Positions 45,837 to 54,798 of a DNA stretch of 64,000 bases are shown here, piece after piece; the first letter of the stretch is position 1, and each line of letters begins with the position of its first letter. Both the position numbers and the translations under genes were made by a program. Where the stretch lies: contig NZ_FSRJ01000001.1 in the NCBI RefSeq assembly GCF_900142065.1, positions 1 to 64,000 on the forward strand. Direction: 5' to 3'. The notes under the pieces were generated by a model. The model did not search any database, was not told the origin of the DNA, and saw only the letters and a list, made by a program, of their open reading frames with translations. This stretch comes from Agromyces cerinus subsp. cerinus. GTDB taxonomy: Bacteria > Actinomycetota > Actinomycetes > Actinomycetales > Microbacteriaceae.

Positions 45837-47194
45837 GTCGCGCGTCCGAGTCGCCCGAGGCGTTCGACCTCGTGATCCGGGGCGAGCGCGTGCTGCTCGG
45901 CGACGCGTTCGCGCCGGCGGAGGTCGCGGTGCGCGGCGGCGTCATCGCGCGCATCGCGCCGCTCGGCAGCATGCTCGGCGCAGCGCACATCGCGCAGCTC
46001 GCCGCCGACGAGGTGCTGATCCCCGGCCTCGTCGACACGCACGTGCACGTCGACGAGCCCGGTCGCACCGAGTGGGAGGGCTTCGCCTCGGCGACCCGTG
46101 CCGCGGCCGCCGGCGGAGTGACGACGATCGTCGACATGCCGCTCAACAGCATCCCGCCCACCACCTCGCTCGCCGCCCTCGAGACGAAACGACGGGCCGC
46201 CGAGGGGCGGGTGTTCGTCGACGTCGGCTTCTGGGGCGGCGTCGTGCCGGGCAACCTCGCCGAACTCGGGCCGCTCGTGAACGCGGGGGTCTTCGGGTTC
46301 AAGTGCTTCCTGGCGGACTCCGGCGTCGAGGAGTTCGCCGCGGTGACGGCCGACGAGATGCAGGCCGCGATGGCCGTGCTCGCGGCGACGGACTCGCTGC
46401 TCCTGGTGCACGCGGAGGACGCACGGCTGATCGAGGCGGCGCCGCATCCGCACAGCACCGGCTACGCCGACTTCCTCGCCTCCCGCCCGCGGGAGGCCGA
46501 GGACTCGGCGATCGCCGCCGTCATCGGCGCCGCAGCCCGCACCGGAGTGCGCGCGCACGTGGTGCACCTGAGTTCGGCGGACTCGCTCGGTCGCATCGCG
46601 GAGGCCAGGCGCGCCGGGGTGCGGCTCTCGGTCGAGACGTGCCCGCACTACCTCACGCTCGCCGCCGAAGCGGTGCCCGCGGGCGCCACGGTCTTCAAAT
46701 GCTGCCCGCCGATCCGCGAGGGCGCGAATCGCGACGCCCTCTGGCGCGGGCTCGAAACGGGCGTGATCGACTTCGTCGTCTCCGATCACTCACCGGCGCC
46801 GGCGACGGTGAAGGATGCCGGCCACGGGGACTTCGCCGAGGCATGGGGCGGCATCGCCTCGCTCCAGCTCGGGCTGCCCCTGGTCTGGACCGGCGCGCGC
46901 GGGCGCGGCATCCCGCTCGAGCGGGTCGTGGAATGGATGTCGGGGGCACCCGCCCGGCGAGCGGGGCTCACCGACAAGGGCCGCATCGTCGAGGGCATGG
47001 CGGCGGACCTCGCCGTCTTCGCACCGGACGAGACGTTCACGGTGGATGCCGCGGCGCTCGAGCACCGCCACCCCGTGTGCCCGTACGACGGGATCGGGCT
47101 CGTCGGAGTGGTCCGGTCGACCGTGCTCGCGGGGCATCCGATCGACCGTGACGTCCCGCGCGGTCGCCTGCTGCGCTGGGAGCGGGCGAGATGA
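45833..47194 (+). CDS. allB: Allantoinase
   Basis: 453 residues, cyclic amidohydrolase. Metal ligands DTHVHVDEPGRTEWEG, carboxylated Lys in GFKCFLADSG, HAED, VVHLSSAD, and catalytic Asp in VVSDHSPAP. It opens the allantoin ring to allantoate. ATG at 45833 is coupled to allE. Confidence 0.95.
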   Translation: MSRASESPEAFDLVIRGERVLLGDAFAPAEVAVRGGVIARIAPLGSMLGAAHIAQLAADEVLIPGLVDTHVHVDEPGRTEWEGFASATRAAAAGGVTTIVDMPLNSIPPTTSLAALETKRRAAEGRVFVDVGFWGGVVPGNLAELGPLVNAGVFGFKCFLADSGVEEFAAVTADEMQAAMAVLAATDSLLLVHAEDARLIEAAPHPHSTGYADFLASRPREAEDSAIAAVIGAAARTGVRAHVVHLSSADSLGRIAEARRAGVRLSVETCPHYLTLAAEAVPAGATVFKCCPPIREGANRDALWRGLETGVIDFVVSDHSPAPATVKDAGHGDFAEAWGGIASLQLGLPLVWTGARGRGIPLERVVEWMSGAPARRAGLTDKGRIVEGMAADLAVFAPDETFTVDAAALEHRHPVCPYDGIGLVGVVRSTVLAGHPIDRDVPRGRLLRWERAR

Positions 47195-47691
47195 TGAGGC
47201 TCGACACGTTCAACGGCCTCGGCCGCGGGTCCGCGATCGACGCGCTCCGCCCCTGCCTCGACGTCACGCGCTGGGTCGAGGCACTCGCCGACGGCCGCCC
47301 GTACGACTCGGTCGACGCGCTCGTGGCAGCGGCGGGCGTCGTCGCATCGCCGTTCACCGCCGGGGAGGTCGAGGGCGCGCTCGCGCACCATCCGCCGATC
47401 GGCCGGCGACCCGGCGGCGACACCGCCGAGGCGAGGATGTCGCGGGGCGAGCAGGCCGGCGTCGACGCGAGCGATGCCGCCGTCGGTGCGGCGCTGGCAG
47501 CGGGCAACCTCGCCTACGAGGAGAAGTTCGGGCGCGTCTTCCTGATCCGCGCCGCCGGCAGGTCGGCGAGCGAGATACTCGACGTACTCGGCGAGCGCCT
47601 CGCGCACTCGGCGGCGGAGGAGGACGTGGTCGTCGCCGACGAGTTGCGTCAGATCGCCGTGCTCCGATTGAAGGGACTCGTGACGCCATGA
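47191..47691 (+). CDS. uraD: OHCU decarboxylase
   Basis: 166 residues, all-helical. Catalytic His lies in AHHPPIG, and the late LAYEEKFGRVFLIRAAGRS is the family signature. It decarboxylates OHCU to (S)-allantoin, the third step after urate oxidase. Start overlaps the allB stop and its own stop overlaps uraH. Confidence 0.94.
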   Translation: MMRLDTFNGLGRGSAIDALRPCLDVTRWVEALADGRPYDSVDALVAAAGVVASPFTAGEVEGALAHHPPIGRRPGGDTAEARMSRGEQAGVDASDAAVGAALAAGNLAYEEKFGRVFLIRAAGRSASEILDVLGERLAHSAAEEDVVVADELRQIAVLRLKGLVTP

Positions 47692-48029
47692 CCATCTCCC
47701 AGATCACGACGCATGTGCTCGATGCGACCGTCGGCCGCCCCGCCGAGGGGGTTCCGGTCGAGCTGGCCGTGCGCGAGGCATCCGGTTGGGTACTCGTCGG
47801 CACCGGCGCCACCGACGCCGACGGCCGCGCGACGGGGCTCGGGCCGGCATCGGTGGCCCCGGGGGAGTACCGCCTGCGATTCGACACCGGTGCCTTCTTC
47901 GCCGGGCGGGGCGCCGAGACGTTCTATCCCGAGGTGGTGGTGCACTTCGAGGTCGCCGAAGCGGGTCGGCACGTCCACGTGCCGCTGCTGCTCAGCCCGT
48001 TCGCCTATTCGACCTACCGGGGGAGCTAG
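47688..48029 (+). CDS. uraH: 5-hydroxyisourate hydrolase
   Basis: 113 residues, transthyretin-like. N-terminal THVLDATVGRPAEGVPVEL, central FYPEVVVHFEV and the C-terminal YRGS tetrapeptide that defines the enzyme (versus true transthyretin). It hydrolyses 5-hydroxyisourate to OHCU. ATG overlaps the uraD stop. Confidence 0.96.
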   Translation: MTISQITTHVLDATVGRPAEGVPVELAVREASGWVLVGTGATDADGRATGLGPASVAPGEYRLRFDTGAFFAGRGAETFYPEVVVHFEVAEAGRHVHVPLLLSPFAYSTYRGS

Positions 48030-48048
48030 GAACATGGAAGGAGACGGC

Positions 48049-48948
48049 ATGACCGACCGCAGGATCGTGCTCGGACCGAACCAGTACGGCAAGGCCGAGG
48101 TTCGCGTCGTGAAGGTCACCCGCGACACCGACCGCCACGAGATCGACGACCTCAGCGTCACCTCGCAGCTGCGCGGCGACTTCGCCGGGGCGCACACGTC
48201 GGGCGACAACGCCCACGTCATCCCGACCGACACGCAGAAGAACACGATCTTCGCGTTCGCGCGCGACGGCGTGGGCCCGCCCGAGGCCTTCCTGCTGCGT
48301 CTGGCCGAGCACTTCACCTCCTCGTTCGACTGGGTGAGCGGCGGCCGGTGGGAGGCCGAGCGCTTCGCGTGGCGGCGCATCGAGGTGGGCGGAGCCCCGC
48401 ACGACCACTCCTTCGTGCGTTCGGGCGAGGAGACGCGCACTGCCCTCGTGGTCGCCGACGGCGACGATCGGCACGTGCTCGGCGGGCTGAAGGGGCTCAC
48501 GGTGCTGAAGACGACGCAGTCGGGCTTCGAGGGCTTTCCGAGCGACCGGTACACGACCCTGCAGGAGACGGACGACCGGATCCTCGCCACGGAGGTCGCG
48601 GCGCGCTGGCGCTACGTCGGCGCCGACGTCGACTACGACGCCGTCTACGACAGCGTGCGCGCACTGCTGCTCGAGGCGTTCGCCGCGAGGTACTCGGCCG
48701 CCCTGCAGGCGACGTTGTTCGAGATGGGCTCCAGCGTGCTCGAGGTGCATCCCGAGATCGTCGAGATCCGGTTCTCGATGCCGAACAAGCACCACTTCGT
48801 CGTCGACCTCAGCGCCTTCGGGCTCGACAACCCCAACGAGGTGTTCTACGCCGCCGACCGGCCCTACGGGCTCATCGAGGCCACGGTCATGCGCGAAGGG
48901 CTCGCAGCGGCACCCGCCGCCTGGGAGGGCATCGCCGGGTTCTGCTGA
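48049..48948 (+). CDS. uox: Urate oxidase (uricase)
   Basis: 299 residues, two tunnel-fold domains. Catalytic-site motif NAHVIPTDTQKNTIFAFARD, and late PNKHHFVVDLSAFGLDN. It oxidises urate to 5-hydroxyisourate with O2 and no cofactor. Start choice: an in-frame ATG at 48034 is part of ATGGAAGGAG, whose GGAAGGAG is the ribosome site 5 nt before the ATG at 48049, so I use 48049. Last urate gene of the operon. Confidence 0.96.
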   Translation: MTDRRIVLGPNQYGKAEVRVVKVTRDTDRHEIDDLSVTSQLRGDFAGAHTSGDNAHVIPTDTQKNTIFAFARDGVGPPEAFLLRLAEHFTSSFDWVSGGRWEAERFAWRRIEVGGAPHDHSFVRSGEETRTALVVADGDDRHVLGGLKGLTVLKTTQSGFEGFPSDRYTTLQETDDRILATEVAARWRYVGADVDYDAVYDSVRALLLEAFAARYSAALQATLFEMGSSVLEVHPEIVEIRFSMPNKHHFVVDLSAFGLDNPNEVFYAADRPYGLIEATVMREGLAAAPAAWEGIAGFC

Positions 48949-48999
48949 GTGCGGGCATCGCGGCGCGCGGATGTCTCGACGAGCCCTGCCGGCGGGCGA

Positions 49000-49005
49000 T
49001 ACCGT
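49000..49005 (+). promoter_or_regulatory. -10 box of the leaderless GNAT-racemase mRNA
   Basis: TACCGT lies 6 nt before the ATG at 49012, 50 bp after the urate oxidase stop. Confidence 0.55.
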
Positions 49006-49011
49006 CGAGCC

Positions 49012-49863
49012 ATGCGCACCGATGCACGTCAGCCGCCCGTCGCCGCCGGGTCTGCCGCGGCGACCGCGGCGATCGAGCTCGCGAACGCCGCCGATGCGCA
49101 GGCGGGCGTCCGGACGCGGCCGGCGACCGGACTCGAGGTCGACCGGGTGCTCGCGCTGTTCGAGGCGACCTGGGGAGCCGGGCGAGGGCCCGACCGCTCG
49201 ATGCTGCAGGCGATCGCGCACGCGGGCAACACGATGCTCCTCGCGGTGCCGGCCCCCGAGACGCTCGCCTCGCCCGCTCCGCGGCCCGCGGAGGGGGCGA
49301 TCCTCGGCGCGACCCTCGGGTTCCTCGGCTGGGAGGGCGGCGTGCACCTGCACTCGCACATGAACGCCGTCGACCCCGTCGCGCGCGGCCGTGGCATCGG
49401 CCTCGCCCTGAAGCTGCGACAGCGCGCGATCTGCCTCGAGCACGGCATCGACGAGATCCGCTGGACCTACGACCCGCTCATCCGCCGCAACGCGCGCATG
49501 AACCTCGTGCGGCTCGGCGCGGAGGTCGCGGCCTTCCGCCCGGACTTCTACGGGCGACTCGACGACGCCATCACGGGCGCCGACCGCAGCGACCGCTTCG
49601 AGGTGCGGTGGCGCCTGGCATCCGCGCGCACGGCGCGTGCGCTCGACCGACGACCGCAGCCCGCGTGGTCGGTGCGCGGCGGCTTCGCGCTCGTCGCCGA
49701 CTTCGAGGCGCTTCGAGCGGATGCCCCGGCCGATGCCGCCCGGCTGCGCGAGCGTTCGCACGAGGCGTTCGCCGCGCTCGCCGGTTCGGGGCTGCGGCCG
49801 GAGCTCGACGCGGCCGGCGACTACGTCTTCACGAACGACGACCCCGACCGGGAGGCCGAATGA
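49012..49863 (+). CDS. GNAT N-acyltransferase (COG3375-like)
   Basis: 283 residues. The acetyl-CoA loop is PVARGRGIGLALKLRQR; the following EIRWTYDPLIRRNARMNLVRLGA is the hallmark of the COG3375 predicted acetyltransferases. It overlaps the racemase-like gene by 4 nt. In several bacteria such a GNAT acylates amino acids so that an enolase-superfamily N-succinyl/acylamino-acid racemase can invert them; that is the likely role here. Confidence 0.85.
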   Translation: MRTDARQPPVAAGSAAATAAIELANAADAQAGVRTRPATGLEVDRVLALFEATWGAGRGPDRSMLQAIAHAGNTMLLAVPAPETLASPAPRPAEGAILGATLGFLGWEGGVHLHSHMNAVDPVARGRGIGLALKLRQRAICLEHGIDEIRWTYDPLIRRNARMNLVRLGAEVAAFRPDFYGRLDDAITGADRSDRFEVRWRLASARTARALDRRPQPAWSVRGGFALVADFEALRADAPADAARLRERSHEAFAALAGSGLRPELDAAGDYVFTNDDPDREAE

Positions 49864-51077
49864 CACCCACGACCCCGACCCCGACCCGCGCCCCGGCGCC
49901 CCGCATCGAGGCGATCGAGCTGCATCGCATCGAGGTGCCGCTCGTGCGCCCGTTCGAGACGAGCTTCGGCCGCGAGACGGTGCGCGAGGCGCTGCTCGTT
50001 CGCGTGCGCACCGACGCGGGCGACGGCTGGGGCGAGTGCGTCGCCGGTCGCGATCCGTTCTACTCCGCCGAGTACGTCGGGGGAGCGGCATCCGTCATCG
50101 AGCGCTACCTCGCGCCGGCGCTGCTCGACGCGAGGGCCGTCGGCGCGACCCGCGTGAGTCCGGCCCGAGCGGACGATCCCCGGGCGGTGGGCGTTCCGCT
50201 CGCGGCATCCGTCGCGCCGGTGCTCGCCTTCGTCGCCGGCCACCGCATGGCGAAGGGGGCCGTCGAGGCGGCGGTGCTCGACGCCGAGCTGCGCGCGCAG
50301 GGGCGCTCCATGGGCGAGGCGTTCGGCGCCGTGCGCGACTGGGTCGACTGCGGCGTCTCGGTGGGGATCGCCCCGACGCTCGAGGAGCTGCTCGACGAGG
50401 TGGCGGGCTACGTCGAGGAGGGCTACCGGCGCATCAAGCTGAAGATCAAGCCGGGATGGGACGTCGTGCCGGTCGGGGCGGTGCGCGAACTGCTCGGCCG
50501 CGACGGGCTGCTGCAGGTCGACGCGAACACGGCGTACACGGCCGACGACATCCCGCTGCTCGCGAGCCTCGACGCGTTCGGGCTGCTGCTCATCGAGCAG
50601 CCCTTCGCCGAGGAGGATCTCGCGACGCACGCGCTGCTCGCGAGCGCGTGCGAGACGCCCGTGTGCCTCGACGAGTCGATCCTCGACGCGGCGACGGCGG
50701 TCGACGCGATCGAACGGGGCGCGACCTCCGTCGTCAACATCAAGCCGGGCCGCATGGGCGGCTACCTCGAGGCGCTGCGGGTGCACGACGCCTGCCGCAT
50801 CCTCGACGTGCCCGTGTGGTGCGGCGGCATGCTCGAGACCGGCATCGGCCGGGCCGCGAACGTCGCGCTCGCGGCGCTGCCGGGCTTCGTGCTGCCCGGC
50901 GACACCTCGGCCTCGTCGCGCTACTACGCCGACGACGTCACCGAGCCGTTCGTGCTCGGCACCGGCGAGCACCGCGGGCAGTTGCGGGTTCCGGAGGCTC
51001 CGGGCACGGGGGTCACCGTGCGCGAGGACCTCGTGCGCGAGTGGGCGAGCGCGCCGCCGATCACGCTCACGCGCTGA
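49860..51077 (+). CDS. Enolase-superfamily N-acylamino-acid racemase / o-succinylbenzoate synthase
   Basis: 405 residues. MLE-subgroup residues: KxK in RRIKLKIKPGW; metal ligands D in QVDANTAYT, E in LIEQPF and D in CLDESI; second catalytic Lys in NIKPGRMGG; GGMLETGIGRAAN at the C-terminus. The NAAAR/MenC subfamily is promiscuous, so sequence alone does not separate OSB synthase from racemase. Coupling to a GNAT and absence of men genes favour a racemase. Confidence 0.88.
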   Translation: MTPTTPTPTRAPAPRIEAIELHRIEVPLVRPFETSFGRETVREALLVRVRTDAGDGWGECVAGRDPFYSAEYVGGAASVIERYLAPALLDARAVGATRVSPARADDPRAVGVPLAASVAPVLAFVAGHRMAKGAVEAAVLDAELRAQGRSMGEAFGAVRDWVDCGVSVGIAPTLEELLDEVAGYVEEGYRRIKLKIKPGWDVVPVGAVRELLGRDGLLQVDANTAYTADDIPLLASLDAFGLLLIEQPFAEEDLATHALLASACETPVCLDESILDAATAVDAIERGATSVVNIKPGRMGGYLEALRVHDACRILDVPVWCGGMLETGIGRAANVALAALPGFVLPGDTSASSRYYADDVTEPFVLGTGEHRGQLRVPEAPGTGVTVREDLVREWASAPPITLTR

Positions 51078-51102
51078 CCGATCGCGGGAACCTCCGCCCG
51101 GG

Positions 51103-51957
51103 TCACTCGTCGACGAGGGCGAGCGCGCGTTCGCCGATCGCCGCAGTGGATGACGCGCGCCGCGGGTCGTCGTCGATCGCGAACCAGGTCGACGAGAGTG
51201 CGCACCACGCGACGAGCCACCGCGCGAGCCTCGCCCGCTCGATGCCGCTCGCCTCGACGACCACGCCGAACTGCCGTTCGAGGCGGCCGGGGCGCAGCGC
51301 CCGTTCGGGCGAGGGGTTGCAGAGCAGGTTGGCGTAGTCGAAGCCGGCTTCGCCCACGAGCCCCTTCGGATCGATCGCGAGCCAGCCGCGCGCGCCGAAG
51401 TCGAGCACGTTGCCGTGGTGCAGGTCGCCGTGCAGCACGACCGGGTCGCGCGGGTCGTCGAGGAGCCCGCCCGCGACGTCGGCACCGCGGCGGTGCAGCG
51501 TTCCGAGCCCGTCGGCCGCCGCGAAGAGCTCGCGGAACCACGTCGGCAGATCGACGAGCTCCGGCGGGTCGTCGCGGTCGAGCACGAGTGCGGATGCCGC
51601 GTGGATCTGGCCGGCCGCCGCGCAGATGGTGCGGGTGGCCTCGTCGTCGCGGCCCTCGGCGACCATGCGCACGAGGTCGCGGGTGCCGGTCGCGCGCTCG
51701 AGGAGCAGGGCTTCGCCGCTGTGCGCGAGCACCCGCGCGGCGCCGTGGCCGTCGAGGGCGACGAGGAGTTCGGCGCCGCGCTCCTCCTCGTCGAGGTGCG
51801 CGAGCTTCAGCATCGCCGGCTCGCCGTCGCTCGTCCGCACGGGGATGAGCCGGCTCGACGCCGTCGTCCGCGGGTCGCCGTCGGGGCGCAGCCGCCAGTG
51901 CCGCAGCCATGCGGCATCGCCGGCGAATCCGGGGTTCACCGGTCCGAGGTCGCTCAC
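51103..51957 (-). CDS. Aminoglycoside/hydroxyurea-phosphotransferase-like kinase (APH(6)/StrB family)
   Basis: 284 residues. Kinase-like fold with ATP-site Lys in PAMLKLAH, catalytic loop VVLHGDLHHGNVLDFG, metal motif AIDPKGLVGEAGFDYANLL. This family covers streptomycin 6-phosphotransferases and many small-molecule kinases of unknown substrate. GTG start overlaps the polymerase stop (GTGA), so the two are one operon. Resistance should not be assumed. Confidence 0.85.
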   Translation of the reverse strand: MSDLGPVNPGFAGDAAWLRHWRLRPDGDPRTTASSRLIPVRTSDGEPAMLKLAHLDEEERGAELLVALDGHGAARVLAHSGEALLLERATGTRDLVRMVAEGRDDEATRTICAAAGQIHAASALVLDRDDPPELVDLPTWFRELFAAADGLGTLHRRGADVAGGLLDDPRDPVVLHGDLHHGNVLDFGARGWLAIDPKGLVGEAGFDYANLLCNPSPERALRPGRLERQFGVVVEASGIERARLARWLVAWCALSSTWFAIDDDPRRASSTAAIGERALALVDE

Positions 51958-53189
51958 TGGCGATTCCACTCCCTGCCGGCCCACGGGTCGTAGTCGATCT
52001 CGAGCGGCTCCTGCTCGGGCCGCTGCGGCTCGGGCACGTGCTGCAGGTTCACCCGGATGCGGTACCAGAGCGACGAACTGCCGCGCATGCCGTCGACGAG
52101 CACGTCGGCGGGGTGGAGGAGCGCCACGACCTCGGAGTGCCGCGCCTTCCATCGCTCGAGACCCTCGAGCGCCTCGGGCTTGGTCTCGGCGCGGGCGATC
52201 TCGATGAGCGGCATCGTCGACGCGCGACGCCCCGAGCCGTCGGAGGACTTGGGCGGCTTCTCGGCCGGGCCGAGCTCCTCGGCGAGCGCGAGCAGTCCGT
52301 CGAGGCTGCCGACGGCGTCGTCGATGCCGGCCGCCGGGTCGCCGCGCTCGGCGAAGCGCTCGATCACGGTCGCCACGGTGAACCGCTCGGGGTGGCTGCC
52401 GCGCACCTCGCTCCAGTCGAGCGGCGTCGACACCCGGGCGTCGGGCAGCGGGCGGATCGAGTACGCCGAGGCGACGGTGCGGTCCTTCGCGTTCTGGTTG
52501 AAGTCGACGAACACGCTCTCGCCGCGCTCCTCCTTCCACCACCTCGCCGAGGCCATGCCCGGTGCCCGGTTCTCGACCTCGCGGGCGAGGGTCTCGGCGG
52601 CGAGTCGCACCTCGCGGTAGTCCCACTTCGGTTCGATGCGCACGTTGATGTGCAGGCCGCGGGAGCCGGAGGTCTTCGGCCAGCCGACGAGTCCGTGGTC
52701 GGCGAGCACCTCGCGGGCGATCATCGCCACGTCGACGATCTGCGCCCACTCCACGCCCGGCATGGGGTCGAGGTCGACGCGCAGCTCGTCGGGATGGTCG
52801 AGGTCCTCGGCCCGCACCGGGTGCGGATTGAGGTCGAGGCATCCGAGGTTCACGACCCAGGCGAGCGCGGCGGCGTCGCGGATCACCACCTCTTCGGCCG
52901 AGTTGCCCGAGGCGTAGTGCAGCGTCGCGGTGTCGATCCAGTCGGGCCGCTTCTCGGGGGCGCGCTTCTGGAAGAAGGCCTCCTGGTCGATGCCCTTCAC
53001 GAAGCGCTTCAACACCATCGGCCGCCCGCCGGCGCCGCGCAGGGCGCCCTCGGCGACGGCGAGGTAGTACCGCACGACGTCGAGCTTCGTGATGCCGGGC
53101 CCCGGGAACACGATCTTGTCGGGGCTGCTGATGCGCACCTCGCGGTCGTCGATCTGCAGCACCTCGGCCGTCGACGCCTTCGGGCTCAC
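51954..53189 (-). CDS. LigD-type DNA polymerase/primase domain protein, stand-alone
   Basis: 411 residues. Archaeo-eukaryotic primase fold of LigD: PDKIVFPGPGITKLDVVRYY near the N-terminus, catalytic DLDP in RVDLDPMPG, GSRGLHI, and the FVDFNQNAKDRTVASAYSIRP segment. No ligase or nuclease domain and no Ku gene is nearby. These act in NHEJ-type end filling or base-excision gap repair. I chose the GTG at 53189, which has TAGGGT 7 nt upstream. Confidence 0.92.
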   Translation of the reverse strand: MSPKASTAEVLQIDDREVRISSPDKIVFPGPGITKLDVVRYYLAVAEGALRGAGGRPMVLKRFVKGIDQEAFFQKRAPEKRPDWIDTATLHYASGNSAEEVVIRDAAALAWVVNLGCLDLNPHPVRAEDLDHPDELRVDLDPMPGVEWAQIVDVAMIAREVLADHGLVGWPKTSGSRGLHINVRIEPKWDYREVRLAAETLAREVENRAPGMASARWWKEERGESVFVDFNQNAKDRTVASAYSIRPLPDARVSTPLDWSEVRGSHPERFTVATVIERFAERGDPAAGIDDAVGSLDGLLALAEELGPAEKPPKSSDGSGRRASTMPLIEIARAETKPEALEGLERWKARHSEVVALLHPADVLVDGMRGSSSLWYRIRVNLQHVPEPQRPEQEPLEIDYDPWAGREWNRQ

Positions 53190-53196
53190 GCTCCCC

Positions 53197-53202
53197 ACCC
53201 TA
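53197..53202 (-). promoter_or_regulatory. -10 box of the leaderless polymerase-kinase mRNA
   Basis: On the minus strand TAGGGT lies 7 nt before the GTG at 53189. Confidence 0.5.
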
Positions 53203-53234
53203 GGCCGGGGCGGCCCCGAATGGGAGGGCATGCC

Positions 53235-54164
53235 TCACGCGGATGCCGCGGTCGCCGTTGCCGTCGCCGCGGCTGCGGCAGCAGCCGCCCGGGCGTACCG
53301 GCGCGGCGTCTCGCCGATCACCGCGCGGAACTGCCGCGTGAAGTGCGCCTGATCGGCGAAGCCGAGCGAGGCGGCGAGCTCGGCGAGCGACGGCGGCTCG
53401 GCGGTCACGAGCGCCTGCGAAGCCTCCTGCATGCGATAGCGCCCGATGAGCCACTTCGGTGTGAGGCCGAGGCGGCCGCGAACGAGCCGCTCGAGCGCGC
53501 GAAGGCTCAGACCGGACGCCGCGGCGAGTTCGTCGGCCCGAACGATCGAGCGGTCGGTCTCGGCCAGTTCCACGACTCGTCGCAGCAGCGCGGCGTCGTC
53601 GTCGAGCTCGATGCGCTGGGCGCGGAGCCACGCCTCGAACCCGGCGATGGCGGATGCCTCGTCGCCGGCCCCGATCGCCGTGCGCACCTGCTCGGCGAAG
53701 TCGGAGGCATCCGTCGCCCGCAGCGCATCGAGCGAGACCGACGAGCCGACGATCTCGCGCACGGGGCCGGGCGCGAGGCGGTGTGCGACGCCGGGCTGCA
53801 GCAGCACGCCGAACGCCCAGCCCTCGCCCTCGAGGCGCTGACGGCTGCGCCCGAGCTCCGGTCCGTAGAGCGCGGCCGCGTGCGGCTCGACGACGAGGTT
53901 CGCCGACGGGTAGTCGAGCACGCCCTGCTCGACGACGATGCCGGGCGGCAGCCGCCAGCGGGGGATCCAGATGTGGCGCACGAGGCCTTCGAGGTCGGCG
54001 CTGACGGCGTGACGGGCGAGTCGCACGGGCGCGCCGTCGACGGTCGCCTGCGCAGCGGCATCGCCCGCCAGCGGCGCGATGCCGGGTTCGCCGTGCCGGG
54101 CGGCGAGCACGCCCTTCGTGGCGGCGCCGGCGCGCGAGCGCCAGTAGTTCTCACCGGTCTGCAT
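53235..54164 (-). CDS. AraC-family transcription regulator
   Basis: 309 residues. The N-terminal ~180 residues form a beta-rich sensing domain of the DUF6597-like type (LVRHIWIPRWRLPPG); the C-terminal AraC domain has two helix-turn-helices, ADELAAASGLSLRALERLVRG and SLAELAASLGFADQAHFTRQFRAVIGETPRRY. The protein ends in an Ala/Thr-only tail. CAGACT 6 nt before the ATG at 54164 may be a weak leaderless -10. It is divergent from the SRPBCC gene, which it may control. Confidence 0.9.
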   Translation of the reverse strand: MQTGENYWRSRAGAATKGVLAARHGEPGIAPLAGDAAAQATVDGAPVRLARHAVSADLEGLVRHIWIPRWRLPPGIVVEQGVLDYPSANLVVEPHAAALYGPELGRSRQRLEGEGWAFGVLLQPGVAHRLAPGPVREIVGSSVSLDALRATDASDFAEQVRTAIGAGDEASAIAGFEAWLRAQRIELDDDAALLRRVVELAETDRSIVRADELAAASGLSLRALERLVRGRLGLTPKWLIGRYRMQEASQALVTAEPPSLAELAASLGFADQAHFTRQFRAVIGETPRRYARAAAAAAAATATATAASA

Positions 54165-54293
54165 GCGCCCAGTCTGCCGAGAGCCACCGACGTGCCGCAC
54201 TGCGCCGAGGGCGTCGCGTTTGTGCAAGACGCGGGTGCCGGGGCATCCGTAGCGTTCATCTCGACCACCCGGAACCCAGCACAGGAGGACCCC

Positions 54294-54749
54294 ATGACCG
54301 ACTTCGAGATGACCCTGTTCGTCGCCGCCGAGCCCGACCGTGTGTGGGAGGCGATCACCGGCGAGGAGGGCAGCCGCGCCGTGATGTGGGGCTCGGCGCT
54401 GCAGGGCGAGCTCGTGCCCGGCGCGCGCTACGAGTACGTGGGGCCGGGGCAGGACGGCGACGAGACCGTGCACGTCTACGGCGAGGTGCTGCAGGCGGAG
54501 CCGGGCGCGATCCTGCAGCTCACCGAGCACCCCGGGCCCACCTATCGCGAGAACCACGCCGAGCTCCGCAGCCGCATGACCTGGCGTCTCGAGCCGGCAG
54601 GGGAGTCGCTCACGAAGCTGACGTTCACGAACGACGAGTGGAGCGAAGGGCACCCGGCCGAGGCCGAGACCTCCGACACGTGGCCGCTCGTGCTGTCGAG
54701 CTTCAAGTCGTGGGTCGAGACCGGCCGCGCGTTGCCGTTCCCTTCGTGA
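54294..54749 (+). CDS. SRPBCC (AHSA1-type) domain protein
   Basis: 151 residues. START-like fold: FVAAEPDRVWEAITGEE at the N-terminus, ELVPGARYEYVGPG, and a closing SSFKSWVETG helix. It binds a hydrophobic ligand; specific ligand unknown. AGGAGG lies 4-5 nt before the ATG, and TAGCGT (54250-54255) may be the -10. The ~130-bp gap to the AraC gene carries both promoters. Confidence 0.88.
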   Translation: MTDFEMTLFVAAEPDRVWEAITGEEGSRAVMWGSALQGELVPGARYEYVGPGQDGDETVHVYGEVLQAEPGAILQLTEHPGPTYRENHAELRSRMTWRLEPAGESLTKLTFTNDEWSEGHPAEAETSDTWPLVLSSFKSWVETGRALPFPS

Positions 54750-54798
54750 CCGCGCGCGGAGTAGGTTGAGGCCACCACCGGTCGGCGAAGGAGACACC

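Noticed and set aside
51103..51957. Calling the APH(6)-like gene an antibiotic resistance gene
   Set aside because: The family includes many metabolic kinases; the operon partner is a repair polymerase and there are no mobile-element signs.
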